Source: Cylindrotheca closterium (taxonomy: Eukaryota; Bacillariophyta; Bacillariophyceae; Bacillariales; Bacillariaceae). From it: DNA of 64,000 nucleotides. The stretch is taken from contig CAKOGP040002203.1 of NCBI GenBank assembly GCA_933822405.4, positions 1 to 64,000 of the forward strand, written 5' to 3'. Positions 1-10,467 of the stretch are shown here, piece by piece. The stretch's first letter is position 1. Every line of letters starts with the position of its first letter. The position numbers and the translations under genes are program-made. The notes beneath the pieces are model-generated. The model searched no databases. It had not been told where the DNA came from and was given only the letters and a program-made list of their open reading frames with translations.

Positions 1-978
1 AAGTAGTGATAACCTCACAATTTATTAATTCGATTATTTATCAACCAACTTCGTATAAACTACCTTTATCGACTCAAAGCCCAATCCAGAGGCCTTGCTC
101 CTGTGGAGCTGTCTCAGGATTTTAACAGATAGGAGAAAGAGAAGAAATGAAGTAAGTTGAAGCCGAGGTGCAGTGTGGCTATTCAACTTTTATTTTAGTC
201 GTACCTGTTTCATTCATTGTTCTTTCAGCTAGCGCGTCTCTTTTTGTTTGGAAGAATAAATGAAATCATAACTTATAACCCACGATGATGATGATGAGAT
301 GGACATCATATTTCTTTCAAACGTGGTTTCATTGATTTATTTCTCTCCCACGAGCAATACACACCTTCATAGCGAGTGCGGCTAAAAAAGTAAACTTTAT
401 GGATTTGCACGCAGACTTTCATACTAAATGTTTTAAATGACTTGCTGAGAAGGATTCTGGTCATTTTGGCTGGTAGCCTTTTTACACATATAAACAGAAC
501 CACCGAGTACCAGGTCGGGTACCCGTAGAGTTTGTAGATTCCTGGAACTCTCGCACGACAGACGCCTTCTCTAACAGTGTTATGCTCATGTTTTGAAGTC
601 TCAAAACACGAGTACTAATACACTCCGAGATTCTGACCCTTCTGTCTTTTTTGACTGAATGACTCGGACCAGCCGGCTACAGTTACTCACAACGATTCAT
701 ACAACCGATATATAAGAGACATAAAAAAGATGCTTCAAATCATTGCTAGCTGGCCGCACGTCCGTCTTATTGATCGGCAAGACGGGAGACGTATGGGCGT
801 CACTAGCTCTTCCTTAGTCTCAATTTCCGTTGGGCCGATTGCGGCGCGCCGCTTCAGTGAAGTATGATACACGGTTGGCGGACGGAGCGAAGAGTGTCGA
901 CGAAGAGGACAGAAGATTTGGTTCGCAATGGGAGCTTGTGGGATGATGGAGACGATAGAAGGGGCTCGGTCAAGACCG

Positions 979-1320
979 TCAGCTTTGTTTTTCCCCGCTT
1001 CCTGCCGTCACCACCCTCTCTCTCATTTGCAGCATAGCTCGGTACCCCATTTCGTCCGGGTTTGTTGTCAATCCTATTGATTGTCCTTTTCGAATCCTTT
1101 GCGCAAACCAGTCACTAACTTCGTACCTCGCCACTGTGCCAAACCTACTCGCTTCTCGTATGTAGCTAGCAGCATCAGGCTTTTGCCACAGTTCCCATGG
1201 TAGCATACGGGCGCGATTTCTCCAGACAACGACTACATCATGCGATTCAAGCCCAGGAGTGGAGGCGGCGCCGGGTAATCTTCGATTATCAAGAGTACCG
1301 GTATTTAGAGGCTCAATCGC
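979..1320 (-). pseudogene. Possible gene fragment, unknown
   Basis: An open frame on the minus strand runs from about 1320 to a stop at 979, longer than the ATG-initiated 75-residue part (start at 1206). It encodes about 113 residues with an N-terminal LDNRRL stretch, a valine run followed by WRNRAR, and a run of charged helices ending GEKQS. It lacks a start codon at its upstream end, and I found no good splice acceptor joining it to anything. The composition is protein-like rather than random, so a decayed gene or a lone exon is possible. No function can be given. Confidence 0.25.
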
Positions 1321-1329
1321 TCATTCCCT

Positions 1330-2109
1330 GGTATATGGATAGGCCTTCTATGGATGATGATTGATTGAATATTGAAAAGTTGGTGAGATCAGCTGCCATG
1401 ATTGGCTGGATGGTGGTTTCACCAACAAACCACCACCACCACCACCACCAGGACAGTACTATTCGATAAAAGAACAAGAAAACGGAGTACTATTATGATT
1501 GAGGAAATATATCAACCAACAGTTTCTTTAAAATTCCTAGTACTGTGGCACATCCTAGTCCTAGAATGGAATCTATACAGTATGTGCGGTATGTACATAA
1601 CAAACAAGACTCGTGTCAACTACAGTACATCATTCATCATCTCTTCTCCAGCACGAACACACACATATTTTATTGAGTCAGTCATCTTCTTCTTGTTCCT
1701 TCCTGTTTCTCTTGTTCGTCGGTGGATTTTAAAATTCCCTTCCACGATTGGATTGGTACTTGGATAGGCTTTTTATAAACCCGAATTTCAAATTGCAATC
1801 CCAAACCAACCGATGTTTGGAATCAATCAATCGATCATCAATCATCAATGATGTGATGGTTCGAATGATTATATGGTGTATGATTACAAGTACTATAGGT
1901 ACAGATGCACTACATATTGGCGTAGCAATAGTAAATACAGTACCAACAGTATAGTACCAACAACTACTGTACCTACAAGTACAGTGTACTGGTAGTATCT
2001 GGTGTCATTTTCCTCGTGTCGATCATCATGCATTTGAAATGACCAACAAACGACGCAACCAATAAAATTCGAATCCACGACCTCCTCAGGTGCTTGGATA
2101 GGCCTTCTT
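1330..2109. repeat. Three dispersed copies of a TGGATAGGC repeat
   Basis: The consensus GGTxxxTGGATAGGCyTTyT occurs at 1330-1349, 1755-1774 and 2090-2109 in the same orientation, about 335-425 bp apart. The surrounding sequence is only loosely similar, rich in GATGAT and ATTGATT. This is probably the remains of an old tandem duplication or of related short interspersed elements. Confidence 0.4.
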
Positions 2110-2657
2110 CATAAGGTTGCTGATATCAAGGATGATGGAATGATTGGAAGTGATACCGGTACATGGCAACCAGATTGTTGCAATAATGACTCCTAACTTT
2201 CAGACTACTAGCTATTATAATATTATACCAACTCTTTCTAACAATTGAGGGGCGAAAGTATCAGGCAGGCCCATTTTGCTCCATCTACTCGTGGTTTCCG
2301 ATCGTATCTTCGGAATGCGTCGAACGTGCGTCCTCTCGATCACTTTTCATGCAACGGTAGTTATGTCGTAGGACATTTAATGCAATAAACAAAGCTATTT
2401 TCGATATAGTAAAATTCAATCCCATTTAGATTTCCCTTAAATCTGGCCGGTCATCCCCTACTGCTGACGGCAGTAGTAGAATCGTCGTTGAAACAACAAA
2501 ACTACACGAATTTCTCGTACGGCAGGAGACGAAGAACTGCGTGTGTGTGTGTCAACATCCGTAAAAATCAATTGAAAAATAAAAGTGAAAGACAAGAAAA
2601 CAACAGGTGTAGTTTATCGTAACAACAAAAACAACAAAAGCTCGCACAGATTGTAAG

Positions 2658-3911
2658 ATGGGCTTGAGTCGTTTGTTTTGCAAAAAGGAAGATGATCTCT
2701 CCAAACTAGCCAAAGCCGAGGCACACATGATCGAATACGCCAAGAAATTTGGAGATCGCGATGCGGATTCCTTTGCCATGGTGGCCCAAGACGTTTCCAT
2801 TCCCGCCAAGGCCTTGCCTCTGAAGAACCATAAAACGCTGAAAAAAGACTTGCACATGCATCACGTCAAGGTGACGAACAACGAATACGATCCCAACAAG
2901 GAGGATACACCGCTGGTGATTCTACATGGGTACATGAATGGCGCTCTTTATTTTTACCGGAACATTGTCAGTCTGAGCAATCATTTCAATACTGTGTATT
3001 CGGTAGACACTCTGGGCATGGGATTGTCGTCTCGGAAACCTGGACTCTTGAAAAAAGTAGGCCGGACGGTAGAAGAAACAGAAGCCTTCTTTGTGGAAGC
3101 CTTGGAAGCCTGGCGCAAGGCCAATGGAATATCGAAAATGATATTGGCCGGACATTCCATTGGGGGTTACATTGGAGTTCCGTATTCGGAAACCTATCCC
3201 GAACGAATCCAACAGTTGTTGCTATTAACGCCAGTGGGATTGACCAAGGAAAACCCAGAAGACATTCGGGAGATGCTCAATTCCATGTCCTGGACCCAAC
3301 GGCAAACCGCCAGCATGATTCGATACCTCTTTGATTGCGGGGTGACACCCGCTAGTTTTTTGCGCAAGATTCCACGATCCCGTGCCAAGAGCATGGTGGC
3401 ATCGTATGTCGAACGACGACTCCCCGTCATTACGGATCCCAAAGAACAAAAGGCAGTCACCAATTATTTGTATTATCTGGCCATGGTGCCTGGGTTTGGA
3501 GAAAACATGTTGAATCGGTTTTTGCGATCGAGTTCGCATGGCATTCAACCCACCATTGATCGAATCCCACATCTGCAAGTCCCTCAAGTGAGTATCATTT
3601 ATGGGGAATCTGATTGGATGGACATTGAAGGTGGGATTGAAGCGTGCGAACAATCTCGTGCTCCCCACAAGACCCATGTGGAAGTCTACCAACTTGCAGA
3701 TGCTGGACATTTGATGATGTTGGACAATTGGAGAGGCTTTTATGCAGGTATCGTCACCATGGTCTGTGGTGGACGTGAAAATACCCGTTTGCCACCCAAT
3801 TATCCATCACCAACCTTGGTACGAACGACACGATCGGCCTCCATTGTCTTGTCCATTGATATTTCCTTGGAAGAAAAATTGGACAAGGTGGCCCAAGCTA
3901 CGACTTTTTAA
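2658..3911 (+). CDS. CGI-58/ABHD4-5-like alpha/beta hydrolase, copy 1
   Basis: A 417-residue intronless alpha/beta hydrolase. The oxyanion-hole HG motif is in VILHGYMNGA. The nucleophile elbow GHSIGG puts the serine at residue 167. The acid is probably D319 (GESDWMD), and the histidine H351 lies in GHLMMLD. H351-x4-D356 matches the HX4D motif described in the CGI-58 (ABHD5) group, which works in neutral-lipid and phospholipid metabolism. Unlike animal ABHD5, which has lost the serine, this copy keeps it, so lipase or acyltransferase activity is plausible. There is no clear targeting peptide. The next gene downstream is a paralogue in the same orientation. The start is the first ATG of the frame and gives the N-terminus shared with that paralogue (KLxKAExxMxEYAKxFGDR). 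The family call is firm; the substrate is unknown. Confidence 0.85.
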   Translation: MGLSRLFCKKEDDLSKLAKAEAHMIEYAKKFGDRDADSFAMVAQDVSIPAKALPLKNHKTLKKDLHMHHVKVTNNEYDPNKEDTPLVILHGYMNGALYFYRNIVSLSNHFNTVYSVDTLGMGLSSRKPGLLKKVGRTVEETEAFFVEALEAWRKANGISKMILAGHSIGGYIGVPYSETYPERIQQLLLLTPVGLTKENPEDIREMLNSMSWTQRQTASMIRYLFDCGVTPASFLRKIPRSRAKSMVASYVERRLPVITDPKEQKAVTNYLYYLAMVPGFGENMLNRFLRSSSHGIQPTIDRIPHLQVPQVSIIYGESDWMDIEGGIEACEQSRAPHKTHVEVYQLADAGHLMMLDNWRGFYAGIVTMVCGGRENTRLPPNYPSPTLVRTTRSASIVLSIDISLEEKLDKVAQATTF

Positions 3912-4755
3912 TTTTAAAATACAGTGCAACTGTATGTATGTGTGTGTGTGTGTGTGTGTTTTTGTTGACTATACAACACAATGCATTACACTGCCATGCA
4001 TGGTTGGGTTGTCGAATAATAAATGGGGAGACGAAGAAGAAGAAAAAAGGTTGTTGGAGGGAGTGCATGGTATGGATCGATCAATCGAACAATTAAAAAA
4101 AGTGATGTATCATTGGGATTGAGAATGATTATCATGTATGTTGGTAGATCGTCAATGGGTTGTTTCAATATGATAAACAGGAAGGAAAGAAGAAATTATA
4201 AAAGGTTGGTGGAAGGCGTATGTACCTACCAGTATGCACAAAAAGGGATGAAGAACATCATGGGTGTGGGGATCACACTCCAAAAAAGGGAACATTTTAT
4301 GAATCGAAAGGCAGTGTGTCTACAAAAGAATGCATGCTGTGGTTTCTTGGATATACCGTATATCTTAGTTTATATACCAATTTAGTCATTAACTTCTTAG
4401 GCATTGTGTATTATCTGCTACCGGTACATTATTACTTACCTACACTTTCGCAATACGATCCAACCATGCCGCTGGAATTTGGCTGCGCTGCCTGAAATTC
4501 AGCGGGAATTTTGAAACGGGGATTGAGCTTGACACGCGCGCGTCAATCCGTAGTTCTGCTTGCTTGCGGGTGTACACGCACCGAACCGGTATAGTACGTG
4601 GGTCCCAGTGCCATTTGATCTTGGAAGCTCTGCGGTAGGGAAGAACGAACACCCAAGATGTTCCAAAAATATGGACAAACTGCAAGACGGCGGGGAGGAT
4701 CGAAAACTTGAACAAAAATCATCGTCAGAAAAATTAAAGAATCATAAAAAATAGA
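3912..4755. other. Intergenic region between the two hydrolases
   Basis: A TG microsatellite (about 3937-3960) lies just after the stop codon of the upstream gene. The rest is AT-rich with small open frames lacking coding character. I see no RNA gene or repeat I can name. Confidence 0.5.
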
Positions 4756-6147
4756 ATGCAAGCGGCCTCCCGACAAGTGACCAAACAAACAGTATCCTCC
4801 GTTCAGTCCAGATATCAAGTAGCCTGTCGCGTTCAAATGTTGGGTTCCTTCTTTTGGGACAACCCTGACGTCCTAATGGGTAAATTGAAAAAGGCAGAAT
4901 CCAAATTGATGGAATATGCCAAAACCTTTGGCGATCGAGCTTCGGATGACAACAGTTTGCAAATGACGACTCACGATACGCCCATTCCAAGTAAGGCGCT
5001 GCCATTTAATAGAGAAAATGTACTGACCAACGATCTTTCCATTCACAGTCTCCGTGTCACTACAACAACAACAACAGAAGATGAGAATGCTAATGCTAAT
5101 GCTGATGCTGATGCTAATGCTGATGCTAATGCTAATGCTAATGCTCATAATATCAGCAGCATCAGCAAGAAACATCCGACGCCACTCGTGATTCTACATG
5201 GATACATGAACGGAGCCTTGTATTTCTATCGAAATGTCGTCGGCCTTAGCAATTACTTTCAAACAGTCTATTCCTTGGATACACCAGGATGTGGTCTGTC
5301 GTCCAGGAATCCTGGATTGTTGTCCCACGTCGACAAGACCGTCGAGGCTACCGAAGCCTTTTTTGTGGAATCGCTCGAGGCATGGCGCAAGGCGAATGAC
5401 GTGGACAAAATGATCTTGGCCGGACATTCCATGGGAGGTTATATTAGCATTGCCTATTGTGAAAAGTATCCCGAACGAGTCGAACAACTAGTACTGTTAA
5501 GTCCCGTGGGAGTCCCCAAGGAAGATGAGGAAAAAACCAAAGCCTTTGTCAATCGCATGTCCTGGACGAGACGATCGGTCGTCAATAGCGTCCGGTATTT
5601 GTTTGAATTTGGAGTGACGCCCGCGGGGTTTTCGCGAAGGTTGCCTAGCGCCAGAAGTAGATCCATGATTGAATCCTACGTCCAAGGACGGCTTCCCGTC
5701 ATTACGGATCCCTTGGAACAACAGAGCGTCATTGATTATTTGTATTATTTGGCCATGGTTCCAGGATTTGGAGAAGACATGTTGAGTCGCATCTTGACTT
5801 CCACGGCCAATGCACGAAAGCCCACGGTGGATCGGATTCCCAAACTTGGGGTAAAGAAAGTAAGCTTTCTATATGGAGATCGGGACTGGATGGACATTCA
5901 AGGTGGAATCTCTGTCTACGAACAATGCAAACTGCAAGGAAATGAAAATGGACCGGATATCGAAGTCTATCAACTTCAAGACGCAGGACATTTGTTAATG
6001 GTGGACAATTGGAGAGGGATGAATGCCGGTGTCGTGGCCATGTGTGGTGGCATTTCCACATTGTCTCCTCATTATCCAATGCCCCTATTGGTCCGATCGA
6101 CATTGGTATCGTCGCCGTCGCTGTCGTCGTCATCGTCCTCCTCCTAA
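4756..6147 (+). CDS. CGI-58/ABHD4-5-like alpha/beta hydrolase, copy 2
   Basis: A 463-residue paralogue of the upstream hydrolase, with the same architecture. GHSMGG carries S225, GDRDWMD the likely acid, and GHLLMVD the HX4D motif (H412, D417). Two differences stand out. First, an N-terminal extension of 27 residues rich in Q, S, R and T with no acidic residues resembles a mitochondrial presequence; the second ATG (4837) matches the start of copy 1 and is the alternative start. Second, between the N-terminal region and the HG motif is an alternating Asn/Ala/Asp tract (roughly residues 112-130), encoded by a GCTAAT/GCTGAT microsatellite and absent from copy 1. The C-terminus ends in a serine run. 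Tandem duplication followed by divergence in targeting is the simplest reading. Confidence 0.83.
   Translation: MQAASRQVTKQTVSSVQSRYQVACRVQMLGSFFWDNPDVLMGKLKKAESKLMEYAKTFGDRASDDNSLQMTTHDTPIPSKALPFNRENVLTNDLSIHSLRVTTTTTTEDENANANADADANADANANANAHNISSISKKHPTPLVILHGYMNGALYFYRNVVGLSNYFQTVYSLDTPGCGLSSRNPGLLSHVDKTVEATEAFFVESLEAWRKANDVDKMILAGHSMGGYISIAYCEKYPERVEQLVLLSPVGVPKEDEEKTKAFVNRMSWTRRSVVNSVRYLFEFGVTPAGFSRRLPSARSRSMIESYVQGRLPVITDPLEQQSVIDYLYYLAMVPGFGEDMLSRILTSTANARKPTVDRIPKLGVKKVSFLYGDRDWMDIQGGISVYEQCKLQGNENGPDIEVYQLQDAGHLLMVDNWRGMNAGVVAMCGGISTLSPHYPMPLLVRSTLVSSPSLSSSSSSS
5088..5147 (+). repeat. Coding GCTAAT/GCTGAT microsatellite
   Basis: A hexanucleotide repeat inside the second hydrolase encodes alternating Ala-Asn and Ala-Asp. 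It is in frame and absent from the tandem paralogue. It is preceded by a short ACA run encoding threonines. The length probably varies between strains. Confidence 0.8.
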
Positions 6148-6271
6148 TTTGTATACAATAATATACCATATACTGTAATATATAAAAGAATCAAGAATAG
6201 CAATACCAATTCCCTTTCGTCCTGCTTTATTTCACATTGGTACAACGATGATGATCGAGTGGGTGGTATTT

Positions 6272-8443
6272 TTAAGCAGAGGCGGAGTCCAAGAATTGTA
6301 CTTCGCTGTCTCCATTATCTTCTGGCATGTCTGGTAGCATACTCGCCAATCCGTTCATGGATACATCTCGGATCATGGTACTTTGGCGTCGAATCAAATC
6401 TTGATATCTGGTACACCTAGCCAATAGTTCGTCGTGTTTGCCCACATCCACCACCTTGTGATTGTGCATGACCACAATTTGATCCGCTTGGCGAATCGTT
6501 GACAACCGATGAGCTACCACAATCACCGTTCGTCCGACCACGGCCTTGTCAATGGCTTGTTGGACCAAATGTTCGGATTCGGCATCCAAGGCCGAAGTGG
6601 CTTCGTCCAGTAACAAGATACGACAGTTGGTCAATAGGGCTCGGGCAATGGCCACCCGTTGCTTCTGTCCACCACTCAATTTGACACCGCGTTCTCCGAC
6701 CAAGGTATCGTATCCTTCTGGCCAGTCTTGGATGAATTCGTGGGCATGGGCATCCTTGGACGCTTGTTCGATTTCTTCTTGGGTGACATTTTCCCGATGG
6801 ACACCGTACAACATGTTTTCCTTGACGGTCAACCCAAAGAGTTGGGGTTCCTGTTGGACGTATCCAATGTGACTTCGTAGCCATTGCAGATTCAAGCTGT
6901 CCAAACTGTGACCATCCACGGTGATTCTCCCTTGGTCGACCTCGTAAAAGCGCTGGAGTAGACTCACAATGGTCGATTTCTATTGTTATAATAGTAATAG
7001 AAATAGTAATAGTGAGAATGACAATGAGGGAAATGCGTTAGACAATTGGTCTGTAAATACCATGCCACAAACTCGAGCAAAACTTACACCAGCTCCAGAA
7101 CTTCCGACCAAGGCCGTAGTGCTATTGGCAGGAATCTTCAAGGATACATCGTTCAGAACAATCTGATCAGGCCGAGAGGGATAATGAAAGACAACATTTT
7201 GTAATTCGACATTGCCTTGCATGGATTCAGGCTGAATGGTTTCAATTGTTTTGGTCTTGCTTTCTGCCGATGATGGTGGTGGTGGCGGCTTGGGGATGGT
7301 GGGAACCCGATCCATCAGGTAGAATACTCGACCACTGGCACCCATACCTTCAAAGACCTTGGAAATGGCATTGGCTACTTGACCCATGGAGAATCCGACT
7401 GTAATGATGAAAGAATTAAAGGCAGTCAATTCACCAAGAGTCATCTCTCCTTGAATGACAAGGTAGAATCCATACCAAAGGGTAACGTTCAGAAACCCGA
7501 ATCCAGCACCAAAGACAAAGGTAAAAAAGGCAGAAGCGGTAATACTCTTGAAGAAGCCAGCGCGGTAGGTTGTCTTGGGTTCTCTGGGAGGCCACCATAA
7601 GGGGATATCGTCTGGATTGCCAATCTTTTCATTGTAACGCTTGGATTCCTTTTCTTCCGCCGCAAATCCTTGGACCGTTCGCATGGATCCAATGGCTTCA
7701 GTAGAATGGGTCTGTGCTTGTCCAAGAACATCTTGGTATTCTTTGGATAATCTTGCCATGATTTTCCCCATCGGAGCACTGAGCAGAAAGATGACAATGA
7801 CACCCGCCAATGCCACGCCTGCCAATTTGGCCGACAAAAAGAACATGAGCCCCATGGATGCCATAGCCTTGATGAGCTGGACCAGAAAGTCGGGCAAAGA
7901 TTGCGAAATGACAGTTTGTAGCAAGGTGGTATCAGATCCCAGTCGAGAAACCAATTCCCCACTCTTGTGCTCGTCAAAAAAGGCAATCTCCTGTTTCAAA
8001 ATGTGAGCATACAACTGACAGCGAAGCCGAGCCACCACTCGTTCCCCAATCACACCTTGAATGGTGGCTCGAATGAATCCACCAAGAATACCTGCCACCG
8101 TTACAATAATGGCAATCGTCATGACCTCATTGATCTTGGTCATGCGAGCATCATCCGTTAGAACTGTCGGATCGACCAGAGTGTCATAGGCGTCCGCCAC
8201 AATCAGAGGGGTGATCAGGTTGACGCCTTCCGACCCCACCATGAGAATACCTGAGAAAATCAGCATTGGCATTTCCGGTTGAGCAAGAGCAAATAGTTTG
8301 CCGAGGGATGGCTTGTCAGATTTCAAAGCTGCTTCTGTTTTCTCTTCGGAACTGATGGTCGTGGCTTCGTCAGCATTATTATTAGTATCATTAGTAGTAT
8401 TTGTTGCCGCCAAAGCTTCAATGTCATCTTTGGGATCCATCAT
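6272..8443 (-). CDS. ABCB-type half ABC transporter
   Basis: Two exons: 8443..7088 and 6979..6272, giving 687 residues. The intron (6980-7087, 108 bp) has GTAAGT and TAG ends and falls inside Walker A, so only the spliced form encodes GSSGAGKST. The N-terminal half (about residues 50-370) is a six-helix ABC transmembrane domain. The C-terminal half is a nucleotide-binding domain with the signature LSGGQ, Walker B ILLLDEATSALD and an H-loop in VAHRLS. One transmembrane domain plus one nucleotide-binding domain makes it a half transporter that must dimerise, closest in layout to the TAP/ABCB group. The substrate and membrane cannot be told; the first 50 residues are hydrophilic, with no obvious presequence. 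It converges on the second hydrolase, with 124 bp between stop codons. Confidence 0.9.
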
Positions 8444-8750
8444 CTTGCGTGATGATAATCACCGGCTCTGCGGTTTCCGTTTTTGTGTATCAAAAGGACT
8501 TGGAATTGACTTCGTGGCACTTCAGTTTCCATTCGTGATGTGGTGTGGTGGGCATGATGATATTGATCTACAGAATTCACAAAAAGTGACGATTTTCTGA
8601 CACGATGAGTCATGGACTATCGGGCGACGGACGAGCTTGTACCTTGTCTAGTAGATGCCTATAGTAAGACAGTAAACGCCATGACCCAAGTCTTAACGGT
8701 ATGCATATATATTCCATCCTAATAGTATTATAGTATAGCACAAACTTATA
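8444..8750. other. Intergenic, 307 bp
   Basis: Separates the transporter start from the 3' end of the next minus-strand gene, so it should hold the transporter promoter and the terminator of the upstream gene. No specific element is recognised. Confidence 0.4.
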
Positions 8751-10166
8751 TTAGCTGTTGTATTTCAATACTCCTTGTATCGAATACTGTGGTGGTTTGG
8801 TAACATCCGACGGCAGTTCAAACTTGTATTTCACTTCGACAGTCTCACCACCTTTTAGCGAACCCAGTGGTCGTCCAGACATGATGGGCAGAACTGTTTG
8901 CCAGTGACTCTTCTGATGACCACCCAGTGGATAGTTTCGACTATCGATTATCAGATGATCATTTAGGAAGAGACGAGGCCACATGGCAATGCCCGAAAGA
9001 CTGCGACTGGTAGTTTCAGCGTACTGTTGGGACGACTTGGCATCAGATTTTTGCTTGAACTCTTCAAACAATGGTTGGACATTCTTTGTGATACGGTCGG
9101 CCGAAATGCTAAAAGTCAAAGTTCCTTCCTCTTTGCTCCTGTCCGCGGCACCAACGGCAAAGGAAACGTCTTCGATCACTTGTGGATCCGACAGGAGTTG
9201 CAATCCATTGTCACTGCATCGGAATCGAACAGGTTCGCCACCTAGCTTGGTCCAGTCGAATTCCGGTGGCCCAAATAGGTTGTGCAAGGTATAAGACGCG
9301 GGTGCTCCATAGGTTTGGATCCGAGTTGGAATCCAATTGTCAGAATCGGTAGGTTCCTTTAGAAATCGGGCAGCATCCTTCACCGTAGCATAGACTCCCT
9401 CTTCAGACCCGACTGATCCAATCAACTCGGCAACGCAAAAGTCGACCTTTTCCGGGAGTTGGATCTGTGTGGAAAGTCCTTCAATGACTGTAATGATATC
9501 TTCGTAACCTGCCTTTTTGACCGTGTATCGTGCCGAAGCGGCAGCTTCTGGATTGCCTTCAATCGCATACACTTTTCCAGCACCCATGTCGGCTGCCATC
9601 ATGGCAAACAAGGCAAACGGACCCGTTCCTAGATCCAATACTACCTGGGATTCGGGATTCTTGGTCTTGAACAATCGTTCCTTAATGGCCTTTTCAAATA
9701 CAGGTGTTCGAGTGGGATCGTCTCGCATGGCCTTGTAGGACTTCATGTCAAAGCCAACTACTTTGTCATTACGATTGGATAGATCCATTTCGTTCAATCC
9801 ATCCACGGCGGACCAGGATGCTCCAAAGGAGACTTGTGTATTGTAGGGATAGGATGATGAGTCGTTGTTATTCTCGTCCGCCATGACAGCAGTAGTAGGA
9901 ATCACAAGACTGGAAAAGGCAGCAACAGCCGACTGGGCAAGCATTTGCCGCCGTGAAGGATTGCTTGCAAGCTCGCCGTCATCTTTAGATCCCGTCTCAG
10001 AGGACAAGTTCAGTGCAAAGGACGACTTGCTCTGTATTCTCTGTCCATTGTTGCTGTTGGATCTTATTGTTTGTGTCGATGGTGAACAATAAGCAAGGCC
10101 TGAGCTTGAAAAGGCAAATACCGTTGAGTGGTATGATATCAATAGAACAAAGATGGTTGAGATCAT
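8751..10166 (-). CDS. PRMT-like methyltransferase, predicted plastid/thylakoid protein
   Basis: 471 residues, intronless. The N-terminus has a signal-peptide-like hydrophobic stretch (residues 2-18) ending in VFAFSS, which resembles the alanine-phenylalanine cleavage motif of diatom plastid presequences. A second targeting-like segment follows at about residues 70-95, with a twin arginine (SRRQML), a hydrophobic run and an AVMA cleavage-like end, as in Tat-type thylakoid lumen signals. The catalytic region holds SAM motif I (VLDLGTGPFALFA, about residue 175), the acidic VYAIEGN strand, and AELIGSVGSEEG in the place of the PRMT double-E loop. The C-terminal half resembles the PRMT beta-barrel region. 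The methyltransferase call is good. The arginine specificity and lumen location are inferences from sequence pattern only. Confidence 0.7.
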   Translation of the reverse strand: MISTIFVLLISYHSTVFAFSSSGLAYCSPSTQTIRSNSNNGQRIQSKSSFALNLSSETGSKDDGELASNPSRRQMLAQSAVAAFSSLVIPTTAVMADENNNDSSSYPYNTQVSFGASWSAVDGLNEMDLSNRNDKVVGFDMKSYKAMRDDPTRTPVFEKAIKERLFKTKNPESQVVLDLGTGPFALFAMMAADMGAGKVYAIEGNPEAAASARYTVKKAGYEDIITVIEGLSTQIQLPEKVDFCVAELIGSVGSEEGVYATVKDAARFLKEPTDSDNWIPTRIQTYGAPASYTLHNLFGPPEFDWTKLGGEPVRFRCSDNGLQLLSDPQVIEDVSFAVGAADRSKEEGTLTFSISADRITKNVQPLFEEFKQKSDAKSSQQYAETTSRSLSGIAMWPRLFLNDHLIIDSRNYPLGGHQKSHWQTVLPIMSGRPLGSLKGGETVEVKYKFELPSDVTKPPQYSIQGVLKYNS

Positions 10167-10467
10167 TGGAGAGATGCTTTGCTATGGTAGATGATGATGA
10201 TGATGATGATGATGATGCCAAGTCTAGGAGATTGGTGAACGACAATAACATTTGATTGGCATCAGATCGATTGAAGATGCGATGATGATTTTTCATGCGT
10301 CAGCGAAGTTTGACTTGTCCGACCCAAAACTTGATCCCCGAACTTATTGTATTCCCCCAATACAAAAATGGAAGGTAATTTCAAATTGTGAAGTGTATTG
10401 CTTTCCATCTATTTCTATCATCACGGTCTTTCCGAAGTAGCTCTATAATAATTCAAATGGCATCAAG
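10167..10467. other. Intergenic, with GAT microsatellite
   Basis: Contains a GAT trinucleotide run at about 10191-10217 just upstream of the methyltransferase start. Nothing else is recognised. Confidence 0.5.

Larger units (their letters stand above)
1..2657. other. Gene-poor 5' region with dispersed repeat fragments
   Basis: I see no convincing gene in this 2.6 kb stretch. It holds a short CAC/ACC microsatellite near 1429-1451, three copies of a short repeat built on TGGATAGGC (1330-1349, 1755-1774, 2090-2109), and a weak minus-strand open frame (979-1320) listed separately. The rest is AT-rich sequence with no recognisable coding pattern. Confidence 0.5.

Noticed and set aside
1850..1900. 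tRNA-like GGTTCGAAT
   Set aside because: There is no matching acceptor or anticodon stem around it. No tRNA was convincing anywhere in the window.
3225..3710. 161-residue minus-strand ORF
   Set aside because: It lies wholly inside the first alpha/beta hydrolase and reflects its codon pattern.
4873..5175. Minus-strand ORF with Ser-Ile repeats
   Set aside because: It is only the reverse reading of the GCTAAT/GCTGAT microsatellite in the second hydrolase.
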